A stretch of DNA of 64,000 nucleotides, from NCBI GenBank assembly GCA_036381215.1, contig DASVDF010000110.1:48377-112376 (forward strand), in the 5' to 3' direction. Both the position numbers and the translations under genes were made by a program. Each line of letters begins with the position of its first letter. The stretch's first letter is position 1. Below the pieces are notes generated by a model. That model did no database searches. It had not been told where the DNA came from and saw nothing but the letters and a program-made list of their open reading frames with translations. Positions 1-7,802 of the stretch are shown in pieces. Source of the DNA: IDS-8 sp036381215 (GTDB lineage: Bacteria; Pseudomonadota; Gammaproteobacteria; Steroidobacterales; Woeseiaceae).

Positions 1-726
1 GCACCGGACGGCGCGAAAAACGTGCGCCGCTTCGCGGTCTACCGTTACGACCCGGAGAGCGGCGCCAACCCGCGCATGGACACGTACGACGTGGACATGG
101 ACCGGTGCGGCCCGATGGTTCTCGACGCGCTCATCAAGATCAAGAACGAGATCGACGCGACCCTCACTTTTCGCCGTTCGTGCCGCGAGGGCATCTGCGG
201 CTCCTGTGCGATGAGCATCGCCGGCAAGAACACGCTGGCGTGCACGCAGTCGATGGATGAGCTGCCCGACGAGATCAAGGTGTACCCGCTGCCGCACATG
301 CCCGTGGTCAAGGATCTCGTGCCCGACCTCACGCAATTCTATGCCCAGTACGCCGCGGTCAAACCGTGGCTGCAGACGGTCACTCCGCCGCCGGCCGATC
401 GCGAGCGCCTGCAGACCAAGGAGGAGCAGGAGAGGATCGACATGCCGGCCGCCTGCATCCTGTGCGCGTGCTGCTCGACCGGCTGTCCCAGCTACTGGTG
501 GAACAGCGATCGCTTCCTCGGACCGGCCGCGCTGCTCGCGGCGTACCGCTGGCTCGTGGACAGCCGTGACGAGGGGACGGGCGAGCGCCTCGACGACCTC
601 GAGGACCCGTATCGCCTGTATCGCTGCCATACCATCATGAACTGCACGCAGACCTGCCCGAAAGGACTGAACCCGGCGCGCGCCATCGCCGAGACCAAGA
701 AGATGCTGGTCGAGCGGCAGCTCTAG
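1..726 (+). CDS. sdhB: SdhB, succinate dehydrogenase iron-sulfur subunit (5' end outside window)
   Basis: Iron-sulfur subunit of complex II, passing electrons from the SdhA flavin to ubiquinone at the inner membrane. The frame is open to base 1 (APDGAKNVRRF), so the real start is upstream; the GTG at 22 lies within the family's conserved N-terminal part. Numbered from that GTG, the [2Fe-2S] cysteines are C54, C59, C62 (CREGICGSC) and C74. The C-terminal half has two clusters, CILCACCSTGCP from about C145 and CHTIMNCTQTCPKG from about C202, for the [4Fe-4S] and [3Fe-4S] centres. The C-terminus is complete. The following sdhE and ygfX are its usual partners in this class. Confidence 0.96.
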   Translation, partial: APDGAKNVRRFAVYRYDPESGANPRMDTYDVDMDRCGPMVLDALIKIKNEIDATLTFRRSCREGICGSCAMSIAGKNTLACTQSMDELPDEIKVYPLPHMPVVKDLVPDLTQFYAQYAAVKPWLQTVTPPPADRERLQTKEEQERIDMPAACILCACCSTGCPSYWWNSDRFLGPAALLAAYRWLVDSRDEGTGERLDDLEDPYRLYRCHTIMNCTQTCPKGLNPARAIAETKKMLVERQL

Positions 727-778
727 CATCCCGGCCGGGCTCGCAGCAGATGCGCCGGACGCGTACGGTGCCGCCCCG

Positions 779-1021
779 ATGAACGACGCCCGCCTGCGCT
801 GGCAGTGCCGCCGGGGCATGCGGGAGCTCGACGTGCTGCTCCTCGATTATCTCGAGCGCCGCTGGCCCCGGGCGGGCGAGGGAGAAAAGGTGGCGTTCCG
901 CGCGCTTTTGCAGCTGGGCAACGACCTGCTCATCGCCTATTTGTTGCAGGGGGAAACCGTGGAGGACGAGGCCCTCGCCGATGTCGTCCGCCGGATACGA
1001 GACCCGGCTCGCTCCGGATAG
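779..1021 (+). CDS. sdhE: SdhE, FAD assembly factor for succinate dehydrogenase
   Basis: Small (80 aa) soluble protein of the SdhE/YgfY family, which promotes covalent attachment of FAD to SdhA. The diagnostic RGxxELD motif is present at residues 12-18 (RGMRELD), followed by the helical segment VLLLDYLERRW typical of the five-helix fold. Length matches the family (about 80-90 aa). The ATG start lies 52 nt after sdhB, and the 3' end overlaps ygfX by 41 nt, so the two are probably translated together. Known family role plus position directly after sdhB make the call secure. Confidence 0.93.
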   Translation: MNDARLRWQCRRGMRELDVLLLDYLERRWPRAGEGEKVAFRALLQLGNDLLIAYLLQGETVEDEALADVVRRIRDPARSG

Positions 1022-1439
1022 GCACCTGAGGAGAGCGCTCGTCGCAGGGCTCTTCGCCGCCGACGCCTGCGGTCTCCTGCTGCTCGCGACCCTGCGCGTG
1101 CCGTCCGCCGTGAAGCTCGCGCTCGTGCTGCTCTGGCTCGCCGTCGCGGCCGCCGCAGCGAGACGGCGGCTCCGCGGCATGGCGCGTATAGACCGGATCG
1201 TCATGAGCGCCGACGGCGGCCTGCGCGGCGGCCGGGCAGGCCAGCCCGACCGGCCGCTCGAGTTGCTGCCCGGGAGCGTGGTGCTGGAGGGGTGGGCCTG
1301 GCTCCGACTGCGCTTCGAGGACGGCCTCGCACACGGCGAGCTTTTACGGCGCGCGAGCGCCGGCAACGAGGCGTGGCGCCGCCTGACGGTCATCTGGCGG
1401 CACGGGCGCGCCTTTGGAGGGCCACGGCGAAGCTGCTAA
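981..1439 (+). CDS. ygfX: YgfX/CptA-like inner-membrane protein
   Basis: A 152-aa protein with two closely spaced hydrophobic segments (about residues 20-36 and 44-60: VAGLFAADACGLLLLATL and LALVLLWLAVAAAAA), followed by a soluble domain rich in W and R that ends in a WRRLTVIWRHGR stretch. This is the architecture of YgfX/CptA, the membrane partner encoded with SdhE in most gammaproteobacteria; E. coli CptA has been described as a toxin acting on cytoskeletal proteins. The gene starts inside the end of sdhE. Sequence identity to the family is loose, so the call relies partly on gene order. The last 20 or so residues look poorly conserved. Confidence 0.75.
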   Translation: MSSAGYETRLAPDRHLRRALVAGLFAADACGLLLLATLRVPSAVKLALVLLWLAVAAAAARRRLRGMARIDRIVMSADGGLRGGRAGQPDRPLELLPGSVVLEGWAWLRLRFEDGLAHGELLRRASAGNEAWRRLTVIWRHGRAFGGPRRSC

Positions 1440-1555
1440 CATTCGCGCACCGTGGACCGCCCATCCCCCAGAGCGGCGCTCAACCCGCCGGCAGATGGCC
1501 GGAACGGGTGCACATTTTCTTCGAATTAGTGTCGATGTCCGACGCAGACACCCGA

Positions 1556-1582
1556 GAACTTTCGATTATTCGGCCGGTCTAC
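1556..1582 (+). promoter_or_regulatory. Sigma-E/AlgU-type promoter upstream of rpoE
   Basis: GAACTT at 1556-1561 and TCTAC at 1578-1582 are separated by 16 nt. This matches the known RpoE/AlgU consensus (GAACTT, 16-17 nt, TCTGA-like). It lies about 59 nt before the rpoE ATG, where an autoregulatory promoter is expected. The promoter is inferred from sequence only. Confidence 0.65.
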
Positions 1583-1640
1583 TGCGGGGTCGGCGGGGCC
1601 GCCGGCCGGCCGCGCCACGCATCGGGTGGAGCGTGCCGGT

Positions 1641-2216
1641 ATGGCGGCTGATTCCTCCGATGCCCAGCTGGTCCGGCGGGTCCAGAAGGGCGACAAGGGT
1701 GCTTTCGACCTTCTGGTTCTCAAGTATCAGCACAAGATCGTGAATCTGGTGATGCGCTATGTGCGGGACCCGGACCAGGCCCTGGACATTTCCCAGGAAG
1801 CGTTCCTCAAGGCGTATCGCGCCTTGCCGCGCTTTCGCGGCGAAAGCGCCTTCTACACCTGGCTTTACAGGATCGCGGTGAACACGGCAAAGAACTACCT
1901 GGCTGCGCAGCGTCGGCGTCCGATGGACGTCGAGCTCGACATGCAGGATCCGGAGCAGTTCGACCTGCATGCGAAGCTCCGCGAAACGGACACGCCGGAG
2001 GGCGTCACCCTGAGCCGGGAGCTGCACGAGACGGTGGAGCGCGCGATCGAGTCGCTGCCGGACGACCTGCGCACCGCGATCGTGCTGCGAGAGCTCGACG
2101 GCATGAGCTACGAGGAAATCGCACAAACGATGGATTGTCCGGTCGGAACCGTGCGCTCGCGCATCTTCCGCGCGCGCGATGCGATCAGCAAGAAGATCGG
2201 TAACCTGGTGGATTAG
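1641..2216 (+). CDS. rpoE: RpoE/AlgU, extracytoplasmic stress sigma factor
   Basis: ECF sigma factor of 191 aa, the length of AlgU/RpoE, directing transcription of envelope-stress genes. Region 2 spans about residues 10-90 (FDLLVLKYQHKIVNLVMRY and the core-binding DISQEAFLKAYRALPRFRG) and region 4 about 130-185 (LPDDLRTAIVLRELDGMSYE, then CPVGTVRSRIFRAR, the helix-turn-helix). The ATG at 1641 gives the family N-terminus (MAADSSDAQLVRRVQKGD); a GTG at 1626 would add five unconserved residues. It heads an operon with its anti-sigma factor rseA, rseB and rseC, and has a matching sigma-E-type promoter upstream. Confidence 0.96.
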   Translation: MAADSSDAQLVRRVQKGDKGAFDLLVLKYQHKIVNLVMRYVRDPDQALDISQEAFLKAYRALPRFRGESAFYTWLYRIAVNTAKNYLAAQRRRPMDVELDMQDPEQFDLHAKLRETDTPEGVTLSRELHETVERAIESLPDDLRTAIVLRELDGMSYEEIAQTMDCPVGTVRSRIFRARDAISKKIGNLVD

Positions 2217-2242
2217 AAAAAGAGTACGAGCGGGATAGATTC

Positions 2243-2908
2243 ATGAACGATGCCCTGAGAATGCAGGTTTCCGCCTTTATCGACGGAGAATTGCCGGAGA
2301 ACGAAACGGAGCTCCTGTTGCGCAGGCTGAGCCAGGACCCCGCGCTGCGGCAGCTCGTGGCCGAATACCTGTCGATCGGACGGGCGATCCGCCGGGAGCG
2401 GGAGATTCCCGGCCTGGGCGAGCTTCGCGGCCGCATCGCGCGCTCGCTCGGGGAAGAGCCGCCGATCGACATCCAGCCGGCGAGCGGGCCGCGCCGCCTG
2501 AACTGGATGAAGCCGGTCGCCGGGCTTGCGATCGCGGCCTCGGTGGCGGCGCTCGCCGTGGTCGGCCTGCGCAGCATGGAAGCCCCGCCGGGCACCGCGC
2601 GCGAGACGCTGCAGGCCGGCGCACCCGCCGCCTACACCCAGCCGCGGCCCGAGGCGGCAGCGAGCCGGCAGGAGCCGAGCGACATGCTCATGCAGTATTA
2701 CCTGCGGCACGGCGAAACTTCCGCGGATCTCGGCCCGAATGGTATTCTTACCCGGCTCGTGACGCTCGAGCTGCGTCACGGCGAGTTGCAGGAAATCGAG
2801 CCGACCCGTACGACTCTCCGGTCGACGAGACCGGTCGACGACGGCGCCGGCCGGGGGAACGAGCCGGACGACGGCGCCGATGACGACGACAATGACAACG
2901 ACGACTAG
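2243..2908 (+). CDS. rseA: RseA/MucA anti-sigma-E factor
   Basis: Single-pass inner-membrane anti-sigma factor that holds RpoE inactive until regulated proteolysis. The N-terminal cytoplasmic domain has the family pattern (VSAFIDGELPENETELLLRR, then LRQLVAEYLSIGRAIRRE). One transmembrane segment is seen at about residues 92-109 (VAGLAIAASVAALAVVGL), then a periplasmic domain of about 110 residues with the usual YLRHGE-like conserved block. The last 30 residues are odd: they become almost purely acidic (DDGADDDDNDNDD), unlike the MucA/RseA C-terminus as I know it. The gene starts 27 nt after rpoE. Confidence 0.9.
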   Translation: MNDALRMQVSAFIDGELPENETELLLRRLSQDPALRQLVAEYLSIGRAIRREREIPGLGELRGRIARSLGEEPPIDIQPASGPRRLNWMKPVAGLAIAASVAALAVVGLRSMEAPPGTARETLQAGAPAAYTQPRPEAAASRQEPSDMLMQYYLRHGETSADLGPNGILTRLVTLELRHGELQEIEPTRTTLRSTRPVDDGAGRGNEPDDGADDDDNDNDD

Positions 2909-2955
2909 GTGCTGTGCCGCGACCGTGCGGCCAGGTCCGGGGTGACGGCATTTTC

Positions 2956-3930
2956 ATGAGATCCGGACGCGACAGCACCCCTCTCTCCTGTCTTTTCGCG
3001 CTTTGCACGCTGGCCTTCACGGTCAGCGCCGCCGCCAGGGAGCGGCAGACGCCTGTCGAATGGCTCGAGCGCATGTCCACCGCCATCTCCACGCTGGATT
3101 ACCAGGGCACCGTGATCCGCCGCCAGAACGGCGAGGCACAGGCGCTCAAGATCGTGCACCGCATCGTGGACGGCGTCGTCAACGAGCGCGTGGTGAGCCA
3201 GGAAGGGCAGGGCCTAGAGATCATCCGGGTCGGCAACGAGGTCCATTGCATCCTGCCCGACAGCAAGTCCGTGCTGATCGAGCAGTGGAACGACCAGAAC
3301 ACGCTGTTCTCCATGCTGCCGAGCGGCGACGCCCGGTTCAGCTCGGCTTACGACCTGTCCGTGGTGCGCGAGGAGCGGGTCGCCGGCCGGCCGTCCGTCC
3401 TGATCGCCATACGTCCGCACGATGCGTTCCGCTTCGGTCACCGCCTGTGGCTGGATCGCGAGACCGCGTTCCCGCTGCGCACGGAGCTCGTCGGCACCGA
3501 CGGCTCGGCCATCGAGCAGCTCAAGTTCGCCGACATCAGCTTCGATTCCCCGCCGGCGGACGAGAAGCTCGGGCCGTCGATGAATCTCGAGAACTTCACG
3601 TGGTACAGCGAGCCGCAGGGCGTGGAGGCGCGCGAGATCGAAACCGACTGGGTGTGCGACGAGCTGCCGCCCGGCTTCCGCGTCATGTCGACGCGCGACG
3701 AGCGCCTGCCGGGCGCCGCCGAGCCGGTCACCCACATCGTCTACGGCGACGGTCTCGCGACGGTGTCGGTGTTCATCGCGGAAGGCCAGGACGACAGCAT
3801 TGCGCGGCGCTCCAACGTCGGCGCGTCGAATTCCTTCAGCACCCAGATCGACGGCCACCAGGTCACGGCGGTCGGCGAGGTGCCCTCGGAGACCGTGCAG
3901 CGCATCGCGACCTCGATGCGGCGCCGCTAG
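2956..3930 (+). CDS. rseB: RseB/MucB, periplasmic regulator of RseA
   Basis: Periplasmic protein that binds RseA and blocks its cleavage, and is thought to sense mislocalised lipoproteins or LPS. The 324-aa product starts with a signal peptide (CLFALCTLAFTVSAAA, cleavage near ARERQ). The N-terminal lipoprotein-binding-like domain opens with WLERMSTAISTLDYQGTVIR, and the C-terminal domain ends IATSMRRR. The ATG at 2956 places the signal peptide correctly; an upstream GTG at 2914 would add a non-hydrophobic leader. The stop codon overlaps the GTG of rseC, so the two are coupled. Confidence 0.93.
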   Translation: MRSGRDSTPLSCLFALCTLAFTVSAAARERQTPVEWLERMSTAISTLDYQGTVIRRQNGEAQALKIVHRIVDGVVNERVVSQEGQGLEIIRVGNEVHCILPDSKSVLIEQWNDQNTLFSMLPSGDARFSSAYDLSVVREERVAGRPSVLIAIRPHDAFRFGHRLWLDRETAFPLRTELVGTDGSAIEQLKFADISFDSPPADEKLGPSMNLENFTWYSEPQGVEAREIETDWVCDELPPGFRVMSTRDERLPGAAEPVTHIVYGDGLATVSVFIAEGQDDSIARRSNVGASNSFSTQIDGHQVTAVGEVPSETVQRIATSMRRR

Positions 3931-4361
3931 TGGATTCCGGGCAGGCCACGGTGCTCGCGGTGGGGCCGGAGCGCGCCCTCGTGCGCGTGTCGGCGGCTCC
4001 TGCGTGCGCGCGCTGTGCCGCCGGGCAGGGCTGCGGCGCCGGTCTTGTCGAACGGCGACAGGCGGCGGAGCTCGCGGTGCGCGTGGCTCCGGGCCTCGCC
4101 CTCGAGCCGGGCGACCGGGTCCGCCTCGAGCTCGCTCCGGAACGCCTGCTCGCGGTCGCGGGGCTGGCTTACGGCCTGCCGCTCGCCGGCCTGGTCGCCG
4201 GCGCCCTCGCGGCGGGCGGTGCCGCGCCGGGTCACGAGCTCGCGGCCGTCATCGGCGCGCTGGGCGGCCTCGCCGCCGGCGTGCTGCTCGGGCGCCGCGG
4301 ACTCACACGCGAGGAACGCGCCGGGCGCTGCCTGCCCGTCGCCGCCGACAAGCTCGGGTGA
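3930..4361 (+). CDS. rseC: RseC/MucC-like redox-associated membrane protein
   Basis: RseC family (143 aa), linked to sigma-E control and to reduction of SoxR in E. coli. It has an N-terminal cysteine cluster (CARCAAGQGCG, about residues 25-35) and two transmembrane segments (about 71-92, LLAVAGLAYGLPLAGLVAGAL, and 99-119, ELAAVIGALGGLAAGVLLG). The GTG start at 3930 shares a base with the rseB TAG stop. The end overlaps the next, glutaredoxin-like gene by 4 nt (GTGA). Operon position after rpoE-rseA-rseB supports the assignment. Confidence 0.85.
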   Translation: MDSGQATVLAVGPERALVRVSAAPACARCAAGQGCGAGLVERRQAAELAVRVAPGLALEPGDRVRLELAPERLLAVAGLAYGLPLAGLVAGALAAGGAAPGHELAAVIGALGGLAAGVLLGRRGLTREERAGRCLPVAADKLG

Positions 4362-4600
4362 GGCCGCATACCGTCGTCGTGTACAGCCGGCCCGGCTGTC
4401 ATCTGTGCGAGCGCCTGCTCGAGGAGCTCGCGCCGCTGGTGCGCGGCCGCGCCAGCCTCGAGCTGCGCGACGTCGACGACGACCCGCGCTGGCGCCGCGA
4501 GCTCGGCGAGCGCATCCCGGTGGTCGAGATCGACGGGCGCGTGACCTGCGAGCTCACGCTCGACAGCGGCGCCGTCCTGCAAGCCCTCGCTTCGAACTGA
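4358..4600 (+). CDS. Glutaredoxin-family thiol protein
   Basis: An 80-aa thioredoxin-fold protein of the short glutaredoxin-like family (often annotated DUF836). The active-site CxxC is at residues 14-17 (RPGCHLCERLLEEL), followed by the beta strand ASLELRDVDDDPRWRRELG and the conserved cis-proline loop RIPVVEIDGRV. The GTG start overlaps the rseC stop (GTGA), so it is probably translated together with it. In related genomes a similar gene often sits just before lepA, as here (19 nt). The substrate is unknown; pairing with the cysteine cluster of RseC is only a guess from adjacency. Confidence 0.8.
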   Translation: MRPHTVVVYSRPGCHLCERLLEELAPLVRGRASLELRDVDDDPRWRRELGERIPVVEIDGRVTCELTLDSGAVLQALASN

Positions 4601-4619
4601 GCCCTGATCCCCGGACTTC

Positions 4620-6410
4620 ATGCAGTACATCCGCAACTTTTCGATCATCGCGCACATCGATCACGGCAAGTCGACGCTCGCCGACCGCTTCATCCAGATC
4701 TGCGGCGGCCTCGAGCAGCGCGAGATGCTGGAGCAGGTCCTCGACTCGATGGACCTGGAGCGTGAGCGCGGCATCACCATCAAGGCGCACAGCGTCGCTC
4801 TCGATTACTGCGCGGATGACGGGCACGTGTACCGGCTCAACCTGATCGACACGCCGGGCCACGTGGATTTCTCCTACGAGGTGTCGCGCTCGCTGGCCGC
4901 CTGCGAAGGCGCGCTGCTGGTCGTCGACGCGGCGCAGGGAGTGGAGGCGCAAAGCGTCGCCAACTGTATCACTGCGATCGACCAGGGCCTCGAAGTGCTG
5001 CCGGTGCTGAACAAGATCGACCTGCCGGCGGCCGAGCCCGAGCGCGTGATCCGCGAGATCGAGGACATCATCGGGATCGAGGCGCAGGGCGCCGCGCAGG
5101 TGAGCGCGAAGACGGGGGAGGGCGTCAAGGCGCTGCTCGAGGACATCGTCCGGAAGATACCGCCGCCGGCGGGTGATCCGGAGGGACCGCTGCAGGCGCT
5201 GATCATCGACTCCTGGTTCGATAACTACGTCGGTGTCGTGTCGCTGGTGCGCGTGGTCAACGGCCGCATCCGCAAGGGCGACCGGATCGCGATCATGTCG
5301 ACCGGCCGCTCGTACACTGCGGACAGCGTCGGCGTGTTTACGCCGAAGATGCAGGAGCGGGAAGAGCTCGGCACCGGCGACGTCGGCTTCGTCAACGCGG
5401 CGATCAAGGACATCTACGGCGCGCCCGTCGGCGACACGATCACGTCGGCCGTGAAGCCCTGCGCCAGGCCGCTGCCAGGTTTCAAGCAGATCCAGCCGCG
5501 CGTGTTTGCCGGTCTGTTTCCGGTCAGCGCGGACGACTACGAAAGTTTCCGCGAGGCGCTGAAGAAGCTCAGGCTGAACGATGCCGCGCTGCACTTCGAG
5601 CCGGAAACCTCGGCGGCGCTGGGTTTCGGTTTTCGCTGCGGCTTTCTCGGAATGCTGCACATGGAGATCGTGCAGGAGCGGCTGGAGCGCGAGTACAAGC
5701 TCGAGCTCATTACGACCGCGCCCACGGTCGTGTACGAGGTCGCGCTGACCAACGGCGAGACGCTGCAGGTCGACAATCCCTCGCGGCTGCCCGCACCCAA
5801 CCAGGTCGCCGAGATCCGCGAGCCGATCATCACTGCGAGCATCCTCGTGCCCGACGCCCACCTGGGGGCGGTGATGAAGCTGTGCATCGAGAAGCGCGGC
5901 GTGCAGAAGCAGATGCGTTACTCGGGCAGCCACGTGGCCCTCGAATACGAGATGCCGATGGCCGAGGTCGTCCTCGACTTCTTCGATCGGCTAAAATCCG
6001 TCAGCCGCGGGTTCGCGTCCTTCGATTACGAGTTCGAGCGGTTCGACCCGGCCCCGCTGGTGCGGCTCGACATCCTGATCAACAAGGAGAGAGTCGACGC
6101 GCTCTCGCTCATCGTGCACCGTGCGAGCGCGGAAGCGCGCGGCCGGGAGCTGGTGGAGAAGATGCGCGAGCTGATTCCGCGGCAGATGTTCGACGTGGCC
6201 ATCCAGGCGGCGATCGGCGGCCAGATCATTGCACGCAGCACGGTGAAGGCGCTGCGCAAGAACGTAACCGCCAAATGCTACGGCGGCGACGTGACACGAA
6301 AAAGAAAGTTGCTGGAGAAGCAGAAAGCGGGCAAACGCCGGATGAAGCAGATCGGCTCCGTAGAGATCCCGCAGGAAGCCTTCCTCGCCGTCCTCAAAGT
6401 CGAAAAGTGA
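4620..6410 (+). CDS. lepA: LepA, elongation factor 4
   Basis: Ribosome-associated GTPase (EF-4) thought to back-translocate or assist 30S biogenesis. At 596 aa it has the expected length. The G domain starts at once (NFSIIAHIDHGKSTLADRF, G1 at about residues 11-18), with G3 DTPGH, G4 NKID and G5 SAKTG. EF-G-like domains II, III and V follow, then the LepA-specific C-terminal domain (VKALRKNVTAKCYGGDVTRK, lysine-rich end). lepB follows after 10 nt, the conserved lepA-lepB arrangement. Confidence 0.97.
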   Translation: MQYIRNFSIIAHIDHGKSTLADRFIQICGGLEQREMLEQVLDSMDLERERGITIKAHSVALDYCADDGHVYRLNLIDTPGHVDFSYEVSRSLAACEGALLVVDAAQGVEAQSVANCITAIDQGLEVLPVLNKIDLPAAEPERVIREIEDIIGIEAQGAAQVSAKTGEGVKALLEDIVRKIPPPAGDPEGPLQALIIDSWFDNYVGVVSLVRVVNGRIRKGDRIAIMSTGRSYTADSVGVFTPKMQEREELGTGDVGFVNAAIKDIYGAPVGDTITSAVKPCARPLPGFKQIQPRVFAGLFPVSADDYESFREALKKLRLNDAALHFEPETSAALGFGFRCGFLGMLHMEIVQERLEREYKLELITTAPTVVYEVALTNGETLQVDNPSRLPAPNQVAEIREPIITASILVPDAHLGAVMKLCIEKRGVQKQMRYSGSHVALEYEMPMAEVVLDFFDRLKSVSRGFASFDYEFERFDPAPLVRLDILINKERVDALSLIVHRASAEARGRELVEKMRELIPRQMFDVAIQAAIGGQIIARSTVKALRKNVTAKCYGGDVTRKRKLLEKQKAGKRRMKQIGSVEIPQEAFLAVLKVEK

Positions 6411-6420
6411 GAACACTGCC

Positions 6421-7182
6421 TTGAACATCGATCTCGCCCTGATCCTGACCGTGCTGACGCTGTTCACCGGCGTGGTCGTCCTGGTGGACAAGCTTGTGTT
6501 CAGCAAGCGGTTGGCGGAGGGGGAGCGGCCGGGCCGGGCCCTCGCGACGCTCGTCGACTACTCCCGCTCCTTCTTCCCGGTGCTGCTGTTCGTGCTCGTC
6601 ATACGCTCGTTCGTGTTCGAGCCGTTCAGGATTCCATCGGGCTCGATGCGGCCGACTCTGCTCGAAGGCGATTACATCTTCGTCACGAAATATTCCTACG
6701 GCCTGAAACTGCCGGTCACGAACACCAAGATCCTGGCTACCGGCGAGCCGGCCCGCGGCGACGTCGTCGTGTTCCGGCTGCCGTCGGATCCGAGCATCAA
6801 TTACATCAAGCGTGTGGTCGGATTGCCCGGGGACACGATCGTGTATCGCGATCATCACCTGACGGTCAACGGCGAGCCCATCGAGCTCTCCCCGGCCCCC
6901 GGCGAAGATCCGCCCGGACCGCAGGAGCTGTTCGTCGAGAACATCGGCGGGCACGAGCACGAGATCATCGTGTCCCGGCGCGGGCCTTCCGGGGAGAGCG
7001 TCTACCAGGTGCCGGAAGGCTATTACTTCATGATGGGCGACAATCGGGACAACAGCCGCGACAGCCGGTACATCGGTCCGGTGCCGGAGTCCAACCTGGT
7101 CGGCAAGGCCGTGCGCATCTGGATGCACATGGACGGGCTCGAATGGCCGGACTGGAGCCGCATCGGCGCGAAGATCGAATAA
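6421..7182 (+). CDS. lepB: LepB, signal peptidase I
   Basis: Membrane-bound serine/lysine protease that removes signal peptides from exported proteins. Two N-terminal transmembrane segments (about 4-24 and 51-66) precede the periplasmic catalytic domain. The catalytic serine is in box B (RIPSGSMRPTLLEGD, about residues 75-89) and the catalytic lysine in box D (YIKRVVGLPGD). Box E (GDNRDNSRDSR) is near residue 202. The start appears to be a TTG at 6421 (MNIDLALILTV); no ATG or GTG fits the first membrane segment. Length 253 aa is normal. Confidence 0.95.
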   Translation: MNIDLALILTVLTLFTGVVVLVDKLVFSKRLAEGERPGRALATLVDYSRSFFPVLLFVLVIRSFVFEPFRIPSGSMRPTLLEGDYIFVTKYSYGLKLPVTNTKILATGEPARGDVVVFRLPSDPSINYIKRVVGLPGDTIVYRDHHLTVNGEPIELSPAPGEDPPGPQELFVENIGGHEHEIIVSRRGPSGESVYQVPEGYYFMMGDNRDNSRDSRYIGPVPESNLVGKAVRIWMHMDGLEWPDWSRIGAKIE

Positions 7183-7190
7183 AATGTGCC

Positions 7191-7207
7191 GCCAATCACT
7201 GATTGGC
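7191..7207. promoter_or_regulatory. 17-bp perfect palindrome between lepB and the DUF4845 gene
   Basis: GCCAATCA at 7191-7198 and TGATTGGC at 7200-7207 are perfect inverted repeats around a single C. It begins 8 nt after the lepB stop and no T-tract follows, so it is more like a protein-binding site or a stable stem than an intrinsic terminator. Function is unknown. Confidence 0.5.
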
Positions 7208-7254
7208 ACGGCCCGGCGGCCCTAGAATGCCTGCCGGGGAGAGGAGAGAAAGTC

Positions 7255-7665
7255 ATGATCTGTCAGGGGAATCGGGGCGAGCTCCAGGGCTTGCGGGCCT
7301 CGCGGCGGCGGCAGGCGGGCATGACCACGCTGGGATTCATTTTCCTCGCCGTGTTCATCGGCCTGTTCGCGTTCGCGTTCATCCGCCTGACGCCGGTCTA
7401 CCTGAACTATATGAAAGTCGCCGGTGTGCTGGACGGCCTGTCGAAGGAGTTCGACGGCCAGAACGCGTCGCGCACGTCGCTGCAGACCTCCATCGTCCGC
7501 CGCTTCTCGGTGGAGAGCGTGAGCCAGATCACCGCGCGCGACATCAAGGTGACGCCGAACGGCGGCGGTTACCTGGTCGAAGCCGTGTACGATCACAGTA
7601 CCCCGTTCGTGGGCAACGTCTCCTTCACCGTGCACTTCGACAAGAAGGTGCAGATCCGGCGCTGA
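7255..7665 (+). CDS. DUF4845 family membrane protein
   Basis: Small (136 aa) protein with one N-terminal transmembrane segment (about residues 26-46, TLGFIFLAVFIGLFAFAFIR) preceded by a basic stretch (RASRRRQAG) and followed by a soluble domain (LTPVYLNYMKVAGVLDGL to the end). This pattern, and the position between lepB and rnc, is that of the DUF4845 family common in beta- and gammaproteobacteria; the function is not established. The ATG at 7255 is chosen because a strong ribosome binding site (GGGGAGAGGAGAG) lies just upstream. Confidence 0.8.
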   Translation: MICQGNRGELQGLRASRRRQAGMTTLGFIFLAVFIGLFAFAFIRLTPVYLNYMKVAGVLDGLSKEFDGQNASRTSLQTSIVRRFSVESVSQITARDIKVTPNGGGYLVEAVYDHSTPFVGNVSFTVHFDKKVQIRR

Positions 7666-7802
7666 GCCCACCGGGGACGGCACGCTCCGTCGCGCGTTCC
7701 GTAAGCGCTGCAGGAGACCCGCACCCCGCGGCGGCTGCGGCCGCCGTTGAAGATTCTCCGCCCATCGCCGAAAATTACAGGCCCGGTTTCGCGAGCCCCG
7801 AA

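Noticed and set aside
3003..3929. Long open frame in another frame through rseB that joins rseC
   Set aside because: Only the part from 3930 matches RseC; the upstream part is an Arg-rich shadow of rseB. rseC has its own GTG overlapping the rseB stop.
7191..7207. Intrinsic terminator for lepB
   Set aside because: The stem is perfect but contains AT pairs and is not followed by a T-tract; kept only as an unexplained palindrome.
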